Source: Bradysia coprophila (lineage: Eukaryota; Arthropoda; Insecta; Diptera; Sciaridae). Taken from it: DNA of 64,000 nucleotides. Position 1 is the stretch's first letter. Each line of letters starts with the position of its first letter. Made by a program: the position numbers and the translations under genes. The stretch spans positions 7,596,001 through 7,660,000 of the forward strand of contig NW_023503493.1 in NCBI RefSeq assembly GCF_014529535.1, read 5' to 3'. Of the stretch, positions 48,459 through 60,900 are shown piece by piece. Under the pieces are notes generated by a model. That model did not search any database, was not told the origin of the DNA, and saw nothing but the letters and a program-made list of their open reading frames with translations.

Positions 48459-51005
48459 TTAAAATTCTTCAGCGGTCGTTACTTTGATGGTGTAATAGAA
48501 GGACACAGTAAAAATGTGCGTTGTAGTTTCATTGAAAATCTTAGATATTTTAGCATCCAATTTCCACTCTCCAGTTGGTACAAGAATATGCATACCAGTT
48601 CCCAAAGCTGCCGGTTTTACATATCGATGATCCTGCAATTTTTTTTTTGAGTTCCGGTCAATCACATTTGTAAAGAAATTTTCAGTACAAGACCTCCAGA
48701 AAAATATATTTTTGAAAATCAGATTTCTCTTCTGATTTTGGTTCTTGAAATGTATGTGACAAAAATTAGCACCCCTAATAATCGCGTAAATTCCCAAAGA
48801 AATTATTTCCCGACGTACCAAAGGTACGCAAAATAAAGTTGCATTTAGGACAATTTAGGACACTTAGTGTGATTTGTTTAAAACTGAAGGTCATGTACAG
48901 TACATCCTTTAAATCATTTCTTTTACTTTCAATGGGCAAGGTTCAAATAATGTTCCGTCTTTTAATGAGATCTCATCAAAAAATTTGAAGATAGGATGAT
49001 TTTTTTTGGCTAGCTCATGACAATATTCGGCTTTCAATTTCACCATAAATTGTCGGTATTCGGTTCTGAATTTTTTGTATGCAACAACGTCTATCTGCAA
49101 TATGAAATGGTTGTAACTGGTACATTTGACTCATTTCTGGGAAAAATTACAATCAACGGAGCACTGAGTACGACTCCTTTATGGAAAGTAATGTCAAGTG
49201 TCAACCATTTGGAAGTTCGATTTAACGGGCGGCATGACACATTAATTTTACAAAATTGCGGATTGCAAATTCCATTGCACCTTTCACAAATGCCTTGTGC
49301 ATTCTAAAAAAAATAGAAATTACGAAAAATCTTCAAACGCTCACATTTTGGGCACAACAGTTAGAGCCTCTAACTTAGAGGCAACGATACTTCAGCATGA
49401 ATTCGCTTCAGCTGTTTTTCAGCTGGTCCACACATATAAAAAGAAAACAACTTAAGCAAATTCATGCTGGAGTATCACTGCCTCTGTATCGAATGGGTAG
49501 AGATGAATCGATTCATATCTTGTGAAAAGCTATTGAAACGATACGGCAATACTTTCGCTAGCAAACAAATTCTATTAAATCAAATTAGGGTGTAAAATAA
49601 GGTTGAGAAACACTGCTTCTTCATAGGGTTTAAAGTGAACAGACTCACGAATTGTAAACAAGCAGCAAAGTAACTTTGCCAAAGTTTCACAATAGTAATT
49701 TACGGAACAAATTGAGAATTGAGGTTGGCTTTGTCACTAGATGTGAAGTTAGCGAACGAGCGAAGCGATTCGAATTTCACACGCAATTCCAATTTCTCAA
49801 CGTGTTGCATGCAACGTTTTCTGCAAGCAACTGCCAAGGGGTGAAATGCAAATAAATATACGGAATAAGCGAAAAGAAAATGTATGAACGATCAAGAAGA
49901 CTGCTTTGTACGCTTCAAAAATTAGTTCACTCCGATTATGTATCTCAATCCCAAAATAATAAATGTTTCTCAATAGCTGAATGGTTATAGGTGTTGCTCG
50001 AAAAGATCTGGTTTTGGTCAACGCACTTCAAGCAAAAGTGCATCAAACGACAGGTGCCAAATAGAGTACTGTTCGATATGAAAAATTTTCCCACACTTTT
50101 TTACAGTGCTTGATACACTGTCCAATTTCAGTGCTCTATTAGAGTACCACTCATGCTTGAAGTGCGTTGTTTTAGTGTTTTGGTGGAGGTTTGAAATTGG
50201 TCAGGGCAGGATTTTTATTTTCGGGTAATGGTTCAAAGGAGCAGCAAAAAGTATACATGAAAATCCATTTTGTCACTCAGTGACAAAAAGTGTTTATGAA
50301 AATCGGCCCCCGTCACTAGTGACAAAAAGCAGAATATAGAAAAACCGAATGACGTATGAAAAAGACCGCTTTACGTAACGACGTTGCAGAATAGTTATTT
50401 ATACAACCGAGTGATATATGCTTTTTTAGGCACTATATTTGTAGATTGTCACTCGAGGCCGTAGGCCGACAACGTTTTTCGCAATAAAGGCAACTGAAGA
50501 TCCTACTTTTCGTCACTTCTTGCGAAAAGGAGTATTGTTGGTCCAAGTGACATGTACTACATTATATTCAGACTCACCGAAAAGTCACATTCTGAACAAA
50601 AACGGACCGAACTGGGCAGTACCGGACTGGCTCGAAAAAGCCCATCGGGGGCTCCATGCAACTCAATTTAAAAAGGCCCACAAATTAAAAATTCTCATAC
50701 AAAAATCCAAAAGGCCCATCGGGAATTCCCCGAATTCACCATATGGCCAGTCCGGGCCTGGAACTGGGAAACATTTTTTCGTTTTGGCTCTCTGTCTGAT
50801 GAAATAGTGACGCTTTTAGTTGCCTGAATACTATTTAAAGGGAGACTTGTTACAAATCGATTCATATCGACTTAAAGTGCCAACTATTTGGTTTTTATTT
50901 ATCGAACTTATGCAAAAATACCTTTAAATGTTCTGTAAATATTTGATCATTCAGCAGTGTGGATACCAGTGCAACCAAAACAATTCTATTTGCTGATAGT
51001 TCCAT
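48459..51005 (-). CDS. Secreted DUF1091-family protein, four exons
   Basis: Exons 51005-50922, 49303-49151, 49094-48927 and 48632-48459 are all phase 0 and give 192 residues, normal for insect DUF1091 proteins. Exon 1 encodes a leader with RIVLVALVSTLL. Exon 2 has paired cysteines and the family-like NRTSKWLTLDITF. Exon 3 has YKKFRTEYRQFMV, a conserved Cys before HEL, FKFFDE and the PCPLK segment. Exon 4 continues with DHRYVK and ends with the family's LVPTGEWKLDAKI and a beta-strand tail. The biochemical role of the family is unsettled; some members work in chemosensory or secreted contexts. A TATATA lies about 110 bases upstream of the ATG (51,117-51,124). Intron 1 is 1.6 kb and has taken in three MITEs. 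Exons 3 and 4 are strongest. The donor of exon 2 (ATT-GTAATT) and the join to exon 1 are inferred. Confidence 0.68.
49377..49485. repeat. MITE-like hairpin in DUF1091 intron 1
   Basis: AGAGGCA..GATACTTCAGCATGAATT pairs with AATTCATGCTGGAGTATC..TGCCTCT. Confidence 0.6.
50019..50168. repeat. MITE, CAACGCA family copy 2, in DUF1091 intron 1
   Basis: Ends CAACGCACTTCAAGCAAAAG and GCTTGAAGTGCGTTG. Related to 28,309-28,456 at both ends and inside. Confidence 0.65.
50230..50530. repeat. CGTCACT-rich dispersed repeat
   Basis: It contains several small palindromes of GTCACTxGTGAC type and a block ending TTGTCACTCGAGGCCGTAGG. The same block, preceded by AAATGCTTTTTTACGCACTA, recurs at about 53,500-53,700. 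Family not recognised. Confidence 0.5.
50617..50760. mobile_element. 144-bp hAT MITE with perfect 8-bp duplication
   Basis: Terminal repeats CAGTACCGGACTGGC and GCCAGTCCGGGCCTG are flanked by GAACTGGG on both sides (50,609-50,616 and 50,761-50,768). The CAGT.CCGGACTGG end is typical of hAT elements. It lies in intron 1 of the DUF1091 gene. Confidence 0.85.
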
Positions 51006-51380
51006 AGCGTTGAATTACAACTGAAACAGACAGTTTTCCAAGCAATTAGAAACGAGTCAACTCAGTGAATCGCAGTGAACGAGTGAATATTCAGCGATGT
51101 TGTGGATCGTTTTTGAGTATATAAGTCGTAACATTATAAAGTTATTATGTTTACATTTGTACAGATTCTATCAAAAGGTGAGTTACAATGTCGCAGCTCG
51201 TACTAAAGCTCTTCGAATTGGACAATAATTGATTTTTCAATTTTTAGTAGCAGTTAATTACAAAGTTCCGCTACCAATGATTGCGCAATTAGATTTTTCT
51301 GCTCTACTACCTCTGAAAATTTTTGTTTGCGCTTCCAATCGGATTCCGAGGAATCAGAGCTCCAGTCATCTCCACAGTAC

Positions 51381-51486
51381 ATTGGGACGCGATGTGAATA
51401 TTCGTGTTCACCAAATACATGCATTTCCATATATCGCTTGACACTAATGTATTTGAAGCGAGCGAATATTCGCATCGCGTCCCAAT
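51381..51486. repeat. 106-bp MITE-like hairpin
   Basis: ATTGGGACGCGATG and CATCGCGTCCCAAT form the ends, and inner words AATATTCG and CGAATATT also pair. Confidence 0.65.
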
Positions 51487-51767
51487 ATAATTACTGCCTA
51501 AATCAAACTGTTTTCCTTCAATTTTATTATTAACTAGTCGAGACCGATTAAAAACATATTATACTCGTAAAAAAGTTCTGTATCCGAGTCTGTATCATTA
51601 GAAAGGCAATTTCTATACTATCAATTTTCTGGCGAAACTCAGCGAAAAATCTATGTTTTGTAAGTGGATCTGTTTCACGATAAATGCGGATGAAAATGGA
51701 CTTTAGAAAAAGCCTCACACAGTCGATTTTAATTTTTATTGGAAAATGATCAGGGCATAGCCTTCTA

Positions 51768-52864
51768 CACAGATAAAAATATGGACCTAGATCTAAATCT
51801 TTTTAGAATTCAAATTTAATCCCCTCAGTGATTACTTGAACTTATCCCCAAATGAGTAATCCCTAGAGGAATTAAATTTTAATCTTTTAGGCCCTGACGT
51901 TTGACGCTTGTTTACAAGTTTACTCATTTTAATCTGATCTAAATGTTATTTGTAATGCAATAAAAAAAATATTCTAACCCTTCCTACTTTTACTTCAGAA
52001 AAAAAAAAATAAAAAAACGATTTTTACGGATATTGTGATATTATAGCTTTTATCTAAACGTCTGATATGCGAAGAAGCTTTTTTGTTAATCTGACGAGAT
52101 TTGAACCTCCTGCACTTCAGTCTACGATCTTACCACTGCTGCAATTTGTTCTTAATCCCAACGTGGCTTATTGTGAACCGTTGTTTCAAAGAAACTAATT
52201 CCTCGTGGGATTAAAATTGGGATTAAAATTCAAATTGCCAGATGACAAGATCGTCACTTCAAACCTCAATATTTTTTCATGATTTTCATTTTTATATTCT
52301 TCTGAAGTTTTCTTACCATTTTTTATAAGTATTTAACCATTTAAATTCAAAAATGTCTGGTTTCCCGTGGTAATGGGGATAGTTCGCGGTTAAATCGTCA
52401 TTCTTGCCAATTTCGATCTAGAATTTCTCTATATCTATACTATCTTTGTAATGTTTACATTGATTTAATGATTTATTGAATCTGGTAGTATCTTTACAAA
52501 CCGACTTACAATTTTTATTTTGAGCCTGGTATCGTAAGACAGAATAATCCATCGGTAGTCCCATTGCAACATTTTAAGACCAAATTAGTTTTTCTCACAA
52601 AACCGTATCTTGCTCGTAAATCGTGTTCGAACTCAATTAACTTAAAAGTGTGATTTCAAGACAATCAAATTATAAACGGAAAATAATAAGCAGTAGTATC
52701 ATCATTCAATCCGCAATATTATTGTTTCGACCTACTTTTAATCCCTGATGGAATTACATTTTTTCAATTTCTGGCGAAGATTAAAAATCTAATCCCGAAA
52801 AAATTACTTTTTTAAAGTAATCCCCTCGGACCTAAAAATTCTAATCCCATATTTTTGTCTGTGA
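51768..52864. mobile_element. 1.1-kb non-autonomous element with AATCCC subterminal repeats
   Basis: Ends CACAGATAAAAATATGG and CCATATTTTTGTCTGTG are inverted. At least seven AATCCC words lie mainly near both ends. No transposase frame is present. A tRNA-like unit lies inside (52,093-52,146). A TA precedes the left end but the right side reads ATA, so the duplication is uncertain. Confidence 0.55.
52093..52146 (-). pseudogene. tRNA-like unit inside the 1.1-kb element
   Basis: The minus strand has an A-box-like GCAGCAGTGGTAAGA and a perfect B-box core, GGTTCAAATCTCG, about 30 bases later. The variable arm region is missing and no good acceptor stem is seen, so it is a tRNA relic or SINE head. 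Confidence 0.45.
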
Positions 52865-52869
52865 TACAA

Positions 52870-53400
52870 TAAACAGCAATGACATTTAGGGTACAATCAC
52901 TTTCCAATAAAAAAAAATTCAAGCTCACCGTGTACTGCACAGCTTCGCTCAAAATTACTATAATTTCAAAATCTGTAAATATTTACAACAAAAATTTTTG
53001 GACAGAAGTACATTACACTATTCTAGGTGCCGATGCAAAGTTAAACCAATTTTCCATGTTTCACGCTTATATTTTCGCTTTATTACACTCCAAACGCAAC
53101 TAATTTACAAATCCCACTATAGAAAGATAGAAATATTTTATACAACTCTTATCAGTTGCTTTGCAAATATACACAGAAACTAGCGTCACATTTCCCATTT
53201 TAAGGGTATTTTTGACTGATTTTAGAAAAAAGTTTTTGTTTTTATCAAAATTTATGTGAATTGCAAAAGAGAGGAAATCACATCGACAGGACCAAAAAAA
53301 AATCTATATTGACAGAGTTTATTATATACGGCAAGGAAGCAACAAAAAAGGAAGTCAGAAGTCTAATATTTTAATAGAAACAAATAAACACACAAAAAAA
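52870..53400. other. No gene recognised
   Basis: A plus-strand frame at 52,879-53,103 is lysine- and isoleucine-rich without a motif. Confidence 0.4.
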
Positions 53401-53479
53401 TGAATGAGTTTCGTTTGTTATATTTAACTTCAAATATTTATGGGAAAAGTTTCAGCAAACAGATAATAATTCTTTCTTC

Positions 53480-53720
53480 AAATGGCACAAAGTTTTCGGT
53501 TAGACCACAAAGTAGTTATTTATGGAACCGGATGATGTGTTATGTGACAATACAAACTTATAAAGGCATATTGTCAACAAAGTCTTACATTTCGTCACTG
53601 AGTGGCGAAATAGTTACTTATACTACGAAGTGATAAATGCTTTTTTACGCACTAGATGTTTGGATTGTCACTCGAGGCCATAGGCCGAGTGTCACAATAC
53701 ACATGGCACAACCATTTATC
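53480..53720. repeat. CGTCACT-rich dispersed repeat, second copy
   Basis: It shares TTGTCACTCGAGGCCATAGG, AGTTAYTTAT and the ATGCTTTTTTACGCACTA block with 50,230-50,530. Confidence 0.5.
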
Positions 53721-53822
53721 ATTCCATCCAACTTTTTTCCTGAAAAAGCCAAAGAAAGTTTTACTTTTCGTCACTGAATTGAGAAAAATGTTTATTGAAC
53801 ACAAAATATCGGGGGCAACATC

Positions 53823-53964
53823 AAGGGCATATCTCTGATATCTCAGAAACTACTGAACCGATTTTAATAAACTTTGTTTCCCTGAAAGGTAGAAAAGTTT
53901 TCAATTTTTCGCCAATATCTTGCGAAATATATGGTAGTTTCTGAGATATCGGAGATATGCCCTT
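53823..53964. repeat. 142-bp hairpin
   Basis: AAGGGCATATCTCTGATATC and GATATCGGAGATATGCCCTT are the arms, extended by TCAGAAACTAC and GTAGTTTCTGA. Confidence 0.65.
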
Positions 53965-53969
53965 AAGTA

Positions 53970-56030
53970 ATGTTGTTCTCGATATGCAGAGTCGGATCAT
54001 CTACGGCGCCCTGAGCAATTAAACAATTTTGTGCGAGATTTGTACGGTTTATGTTTCAAAATTTTATCAATGTCCTACTTTCTCAGAGCCTCTCAATCTT
54101 CCACTTCCCTGCTAAGCCGGCCCTGTGTATATGTATAGCAAGTATAGTAGTGTTTCAGATGTTGAAAAAAAAACATAAAAGTTGACCAGAAATTTGGCGC
54201 CGGTTCAAATTATCATTTTATGATTTGTCACCAGTTTTTTGTAGAGCCAGTTGTAAAATACTATTATTGTCATCATCTTCCTTTCTTTTAAAAGATTTTT
54301 TTTTGTATATCCTTTCCAATGTAAGAATGGAAAAAGTTTCATTTCACAATAAGATCTATGATTCAACTAGAGTAACAGCATTCACTGAAAGAAAGGACTT
54401 TTTTGTTTGAAAAATACTTCATGATGAAGCAATGGTCAACTGATACTCTGTCGTACGATTCCTAATGATTATGATAGCGTATCTTCGTTCAGCGTTTGTT
54501 TTATTTGATTTTATTCCCAAAATTACTCCAATTTCACTTACTTTTGACCACTTCTTATAAAAGAGACCTGGATAACGATTTCTAAAAAAATTCAATATTT
54601 ATTGTATCAGGCCGGGCCCATAACCTGTCGAACTTCGATTATCTGCACAACGAACAAAAATATAACACAATCTGATAAACATAACAACGATAGAATAGTG
54701 ATAATACAATGAGTGGACTAGTTGATCTCCTAACTTTAGGGCATAAAGTCATCACTAAAATTGAATGCCAAAATTGTAATCAACAATAGATCCAATCATC
54801 GCAGAATAATTCGATTCAAGTTGTTCGAGCAGAATGATTATGGATTAATAAATACTGGTTCATTCGGCATGTAACAACATCTCAAGTAGAAAACTATAAA
54901 ATATCCTGAAACTGAATCTGTTCGAAAACAATGATCGTTTGGCTAACAGTAACAGATGATACTCCAATGACATTCAATTGATGCAACTAGTGCTATAAAC
55001 TAGTTGATCTATGAATAAACAAAAAAAAACATTTATCGATTCAATCAACAGCATGTGCTTTTCAATCAAAACATCTACCTGAAATCGGTATAAATGTTCA
55101 ATCTGCCGATCCCCCTTTCGAACCAGATAAAATGGCATGCAACAGATGCAGCAAAAATATAAAATGCTAATGTTTACTCGTTTCAAGAAAAACAGATTTC
55201 TATTTAAAAGGAAGCATATTTTGCCTTAAATTTATAAAAATGCCTATACATCGAGTGGTTTTGGATTGATGCACAACGCATCAGCATTTATAATACGAAA
55301 AAATTCGTTTCATTAATATTTATTCGAGACAGCCTATTTCCGGAAGCCTGTTGATCCCTTCGGTATAAAATTGAACCAAATTCACTACGATGTTATTGCT
55401 TATGGAATGGTATGGCATTTGCATTATTTGATTTTTGAAAATAATATTCGGTCATGTGATCACATACCCGAAAATCGGAAATAAAATTCGGTAATAAAAG
55501 CAAAACGGAAATGAGTTTTTGCTTGTTGTTAGGATATGGGGTGGATCGCCGAATTATAATTATTTTTTGTTTGTTTGTGGTGTTATGGATTTTGGTGCAT
55601 GCAACGATTTTTTTCACCGAAAATGAATAGTACCGCGGATGTTTAACAAAAACGTGAATTTAGAGTTTGTATCGCCTAGACTATTACATTTGTAAAGATC
55701 GACGGAAAATTTTGATGGCAAGTAGTAAAGTGACGCAAGGAACGCAAGTAATTAGGTCAGCTCCAAATGAGTTTTACGGCATCATTCATCAAAGAAGTAA
55801 TGACTCATTTCTCGAATTTTCAGTGCGTAATAGTATTTTTACTCACTTAGCCCCCGAGAAATGAGTTTTGATATAGGTTGACTAGTGAAGAAAATAACCT
55901 TCATCATTGGAACTTTATATTTTAACTTTGATGGTTGCATCCCTGGGCTTCGACTCGAGCTTCAAACGCTACACTTGACAATGTAGAAAGTTCCAAACAA
56001 GTACGTAATCTACTATTTAGTCGTGATTTT
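53970..56030. other. No gene recognised
   Basis: Only short frames without motifs. GGGCCCATAACCTGT near 54,614 is a small initiator-tRNA-like piece. Confidence 0.4.
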
Positions 56031-56031
56031 C

Positions 56032-56066
56032 AAATCTACTACTTCATTAGTTTTAAGACACATTTA
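56032..56066 (+). repeat. Bipartite dispersed repeat, copy l (half)
   Basis: AAATCTACTACTTCATTAGT followed by TTTAAGACAC. Confidence 0.5.
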
Positions 56067-56069
56067 GAC

Positions 56070-57550
56070 TATTTAGACAGTCCCTAAGAGAGGACTGGCC
56101 GATTACATAAAATTATTTTCAGGTTTTTGATTAACTTCCGGCTTTGAACGAAGTTCTTGGAGATAACAATAATTTTTCAGCGGTAAAGCATTAACAATAC
56201 TTTTCGCATCAGGGACTGCTTAAGACAATCTTCCTGTGTCAATCATCGTCCATTGGCTAACCTATGCCGTAATGCGGCTCATCTAACAACTCTTAACGTT
56301 AGCATAAACAAACATACCGTTTAATGTTGCATTTGTACGATATTATCTATCTGTTGCGTGTAGTTTATTCTTCACATGTGAAGTTCATCAAACGCACACG
56401 CGCTTATTACATGCGACCGGCAAGAGAGACGAGTGTTTTCTGCGAATATATGTCCGTAAAAAACATAATGATTCGAATTCGAGTAGTGGCAATCCGATGT
56501 TATAAACATTTTTCAATTGCTAATTTTTTGTGTTTTTGTTTTTCAGAAAAAACATTGTCGCCATGCTTCAGGAAGTCTGAACTGAGTTAACTTCTTCGGC
56601 TGAATAATATTTACGATGCAAAACTTTATATAAATATTACGAGAGAGTGAGTGAGGATGAAAAGACCTGTTTCGCTTGTACTTAATTTAATCTTGTTTAT
56701 TGTATTTTTATGCTGCAAACAATGCGTGTAAATATGCTGGCCGCACTTATTATTATAGATATAGTCACGTTCGTTACATCTATTCCGCACAGGGTGGTAG
56801 AATCAACTGATGTGATTGATTTTTGAAATTTATGCTGAAATATATTAAAAATTCAAAATTGGACATACCATTCCATGCATACATATATACCGTCTCTCCC
56901 ACAACATTTTCCATTCAAAAATGGAAATTGTGGCTGAGAGATACTTTGTATATAGCATGATGTCTCATTTTCGTCATTATTTATGGTCCCATACGCAATT
57001 TTTGAAAGACTTTGCGGTATTAGGAATAGATCAATATTATGCTTTGTCGGTGTGTTTTTATACTATCATCGCAATGAGGTCAATTCTGTCTGTGAAATAT
57101 AATTTGATACGGTGGTTGCGTTTGGTCAATAAACTCTTAGACACGGCTACTGGAGACACAATTTTCATTCAGTGGCATTGAAATGGTCGTGTTTGAATCA
57201 TATATGCTACAGCTGAACAAAGTTATTGGTTTTTGATTAGACGCAGGCATCTGATCTTAAAAATGGCTGTAAGAAAATGAGGCTTTATTTGAAGAAAGGG
57301 AGAACCGAAGCGGTAAGACAGTTGAAGATTCAAAATGAACATGAACAAGAATCCCCATTGAATTGTTTGTTTTACTGAGTAAAGTCTGATGTGCTGCTGA
57401 GTAAATGTAAGATTTCGGATCCTTAGTGGGATACACATGTGTCGAACTCATCGAGCATCTATATGGATGTAGAAACGATGAAGAATTCATCCGTATCGTC
57501 AGCTATTCAAAATTAAGCGAAGAGCTCGCTCGAACGTTATTCTTTTGGAG
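56070..57550. other. No gene recognised
   Basis: AT-rich; frames up to 88 codons lack motifs. Confidence 0.4.
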
Positions 57551-57562
57551 CAAAATTTTTTG

Positions 57563-57620
57563 TTACGACCTATGAAGTACAAGATTTTGTGTCGTTGAAC
57601 AAAAGATATCTCAGATTTAG
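57563..57620 (-). repeat. Bipartite dispersed repeat, copy m
   Basis: The minus strand has AAATCTGAGATATCTTTTGT, then CGACACAAAATCTTGTACTT, closely following copy e. Confidence 0.5.
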
Positions 57621-57699
57621 ATATTTAGAGAAAGGTTAGAGACGGCTAAATCGATCTAAAATCAATTCTAGACTGCCACGACAGAAAGTTACATTATTT

Positions 57700-57870
57700 A
57701 TTAAGGCTCGGAATCAGGACAGGTTGATCACACCTGAGCCTAGATTACCCGAAAACTAATCTAACCGAAACCTGATTTATTATATTTGAATTGGTAATCA
57801 AATATCAGGTGTAACCAGATCAGGCTTCCGGTTAACTGAACATTTTTTATGACAATTTAAGGTAAGGTTT
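57700..57870. repeat. CAGGT-rich element fragment
   Basis: It begins GGCTCGGAATCAGGACAGGT, similar to the reverse complement of the right end of the insertion in transposase intron 5. ACCTGA/TCAGGT words are scattered through it. Confidence 0.4.
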
Positions 57871-58579
57871 CAGATGTATGAGATCGATATTTTCAGGCTC
57901 AAGTCAGGACTTTCGAGCTTTAACTAATAATTGAATAATAACTGAAGATAAATATCTTTTAGGAGCAGGATTATAAATTATAAAATTAAAAAAATTAACG
58001 CAAGTTACGTTCTAAATTTAAATCATTTCTTTTCCATTATGTAAATCGACTTTCCAGCCAATCATTATATTAGATAATTATATACCAAGTTAATAGTTGA
58101 CTCGTTCGATTTATTCTTGACACGATTGTAATTGTCTTCCGATATTTGGGATCGATGAAAAAAATGTGTTGATTCGATTTATTGGATGTAATAACAGTGA
58201 GCTGACACCACCGGAAACATAAGTTTCTCACTAATCATTTCTTCAACCGATAGTCGTATATAGATTTATGAATACCCCGTTTTAAATTACATTAAATGTG
58301 GAACAGGAATCATAATTTTATTATCTCAACCATATATATATTTCCCCAATAGACACCGCACGATATTAATCGTTCATAATAGATATTTATGTTCACTTAT
58401 TAATGTTAAAAAACATGTCTAATATGAGTGTGTTACTTACATGTGTCATGTTTTATTAAATAGTTTTTTTTTCTCTGCTTCCATCTCTTCCCATAAAAAA
58501 CCGAAACATTCAAACAGACGAAATGGAAAAGATGCCTCGTCATTTATAGTATTTCGAATATGGATGTGTGTATCCATCT

Positions 58580-59738
58580 AGAGGTGTGCGCCGCCGAGTT
58601 TTTAGCCGGCGGCGCGGCTGAGCCGAGTAAATGGAGACGCCGCCGCTGATACAAAAATTTCAGCCAGCCGCCGACCGCCGCCGATGCTTTTCGTCGGCTT
58701 GAAAAATTTGAATTTTAAATTTTATTAAATGTTAGAATTATCAGCTGCACAATAGATGAATAGATTTTAATGATTTAAAAAGCTATCACTCTCAAGATAT
58801 TTCTGATTTTCTTAATAAGAGACTGTTTTTTACGTATACCTATCGTATCATACTATGAAATTCATAGAGTATACTTTGTTCCGAAAGGGCTCTCACTTAT
58901 AGAGCTACTGTGCGATGGTCTTTCTAAAAACAATTTTTGACTACGGAAGGCAGAGGGATTCTTTTGAAAAACAGGGTACCGAAATCGTACGCATTTTCTA
59001 GTGGAATTTTGCATATGTACCTAGAAAGGACTTCGACCCTAGAAACCAAAACCACTTTCAAAAAAATTCTTCGAAGTTTGTGTGGCTAGCGGGAGATCAT
59101 CAAAAAAAAAAACGAAAACTTGCACTTTTCTCACAAAAATTTCTCCAGTCACACGAGCTGTACAGGGTCGTGCGGGATGTCATTAGAAACCTCGAGAAAC
59201 TTCTGTAAGAACAATGTAAGTTCTCAGTCATTTTCGGTTGAAAACTTCAGCTGTACATATTGCAGTGTGGATGAATTAAAACCCAATAAGTCTCTATTCG
59301 GCTCAATAGTACATGTGATTACCTTTCTAATGACCCCCCACATGACACTGTACGCTCGTGTAACTGGAGAATTTTTGTAAGAAAAGTTTATCTAGGGACC
59401 AAGATCTATCGATCCATATAACTGCGATAAAATACTTCCGATTTCGGCACACGGACTTTCAGAAAAATTACTCTCAATGCGTTTTGCGAATGCGAATGTG
59501 AGTCTTGGGAGGATATTCAGGTTCTACAAAAAAACAGAAAATGGAAAAAGTACATAATTCACTCGTAGTCAGTATCAGTAATCAGTAAAAAAAAAGAAAA
59601 TTTAAATTTCCTATAAAATGTATCGGCGCGCTGCGGCTGAGCCGAGCCGCCGATAAAAACCTGTTATGGCTGGCCGCCGCCGGAACCACTACACTCGACT
59701 AGCCGCCGCCGAAAATTTTCGCTCGGCGCACACCTCTA
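58580..59738. mobile_element. 1.16-kb GC-rich hAT-like element with a nested repeat
   Basis: Ends AGAGGTGTGCGCCGCCGAG and CTCGGCGCACACCTCTA are inverted. ATCCAT stands next to both ends as a degraded 8-bp duplication. Both subterminal regions are rich in GCCGCCG, unlike the surroundings. The middle (58,945-59,395) is a partial copy of the foldback element at 39.5-40.75 kb. No transposase is present. Confidence 0.65.
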
Positions 59739-59739
59739 A

Positions 59740-60390
59740 TCCATACACAGCGCGATATATCATACCTAACTTTTCGAAAATTATTTAAAAATAAAAATAT
59801 TAAACTGATAATCATATGCCGCAGGGCTTACTTGAAATGGTAATCATATTTTCGTTTTTGAGGTTTTAATTTTAATGAAGGGTTTTTATTTTCGTAACAC
59901 TTTTATCTCTATCTCCATTTTCATTCGGCTCTTCAAATAACATGAGGTTTCTATTTTGAGGATATGTGCCAGTGATATACGTTTTAGGGTTAGACAACAA
60001 TTCTATTTTCCATATTTCTACGGTTTTTTTTGATGAGCGGTGTCATTTTAGATATGTTTCACTTAATGAAAACAGAGTCGAAGGTATGGCCAAATGTCAC
60101 CTAGGAGAACATCAAGATCTTGTAAATGCACTACCTTTCACAGTAGTTTGACATAAATTATGAGTGAGTTCAAGATCAACGACCGATTGACCACACCGTT
60201 TCTCTATGGGCGATTAACTATACCTTGTCCTAGATGATGGTCATGCTTTTTATCTAGCCGATTGGTCATACCTTTTCTCTAGTTTCATTGGTTTTATAGC
60301 AACATAATGTCTTCTACATTGACAATGAAACTTACTGCTGCGCGATCCAAGTAGCTCGTAAATGGATTTTCCTATGTACCGTCTATACTT
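59740..60390. other. No gene recognised
   Basis: It includes degenerate repeats of the CGATTGGTCATACC type around 60,180-60,280. Confidence 0.35.
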
Positions 60391-60393
60391 ACG

Positions 60394-60586
60394 CACTAGT
60401 GAAAGTGAAAGTCAATGAAAGTCTAGAACAGGTATGGTCGATCGGCGAATTTGTCTTAAACGCACTCACATTTTATGTCAAAATAATATGAAAATGAGTG
60501 CGTTTAAGTACGAAAATCAAATTTTTATGTCCTCCGGGCGGACAATAGACCATACATGTTTTACACTTTCATTGGTGAAAGTGGCG
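60394..60586. repeat. Foldback element of about 190 bp
   Basis: CTTAAACGCACTCACATTTT pairs with AAAATGAGTGCGTTTAAG at the centre. The outer words ACTTTCA and TGAAAGT, and TATGGTC and GACCATA, also pair. Confidence 0.55.
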
Positions 60587-60900
60587 TTTGTAAAAATAAA
60601 GATCAGCTTATAAAATCTTCTTTCTGCAAAAGCTTCTGAAATTACGAAGGTATTTTCTAATGTGTGTAGGGAACTTAATGAACTCATTCAAAGAGAAATG
60701 AACTCAAGCCGAGAAAATGCCTCAGTTACAGAAACAAGGTTGTGATTGTAGATCATGACAGCGTAAAGGAAACACAGAAAGGTTTCCATTCATCTATTTC
60801 CTATCTTGATCGGAATAGTTATCAGTTATCATCCATCCGTAATCGAGAATATAAAATTAAGCAACGAGCTCGGTATTGTGCCTTCTTGTACCAAAATAAC

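Noticed and set aside
49017-49307. 96-codon plus-strand frame
   Set aside because: Antisense to exons 2 and 3 of the DUF1091 gene.
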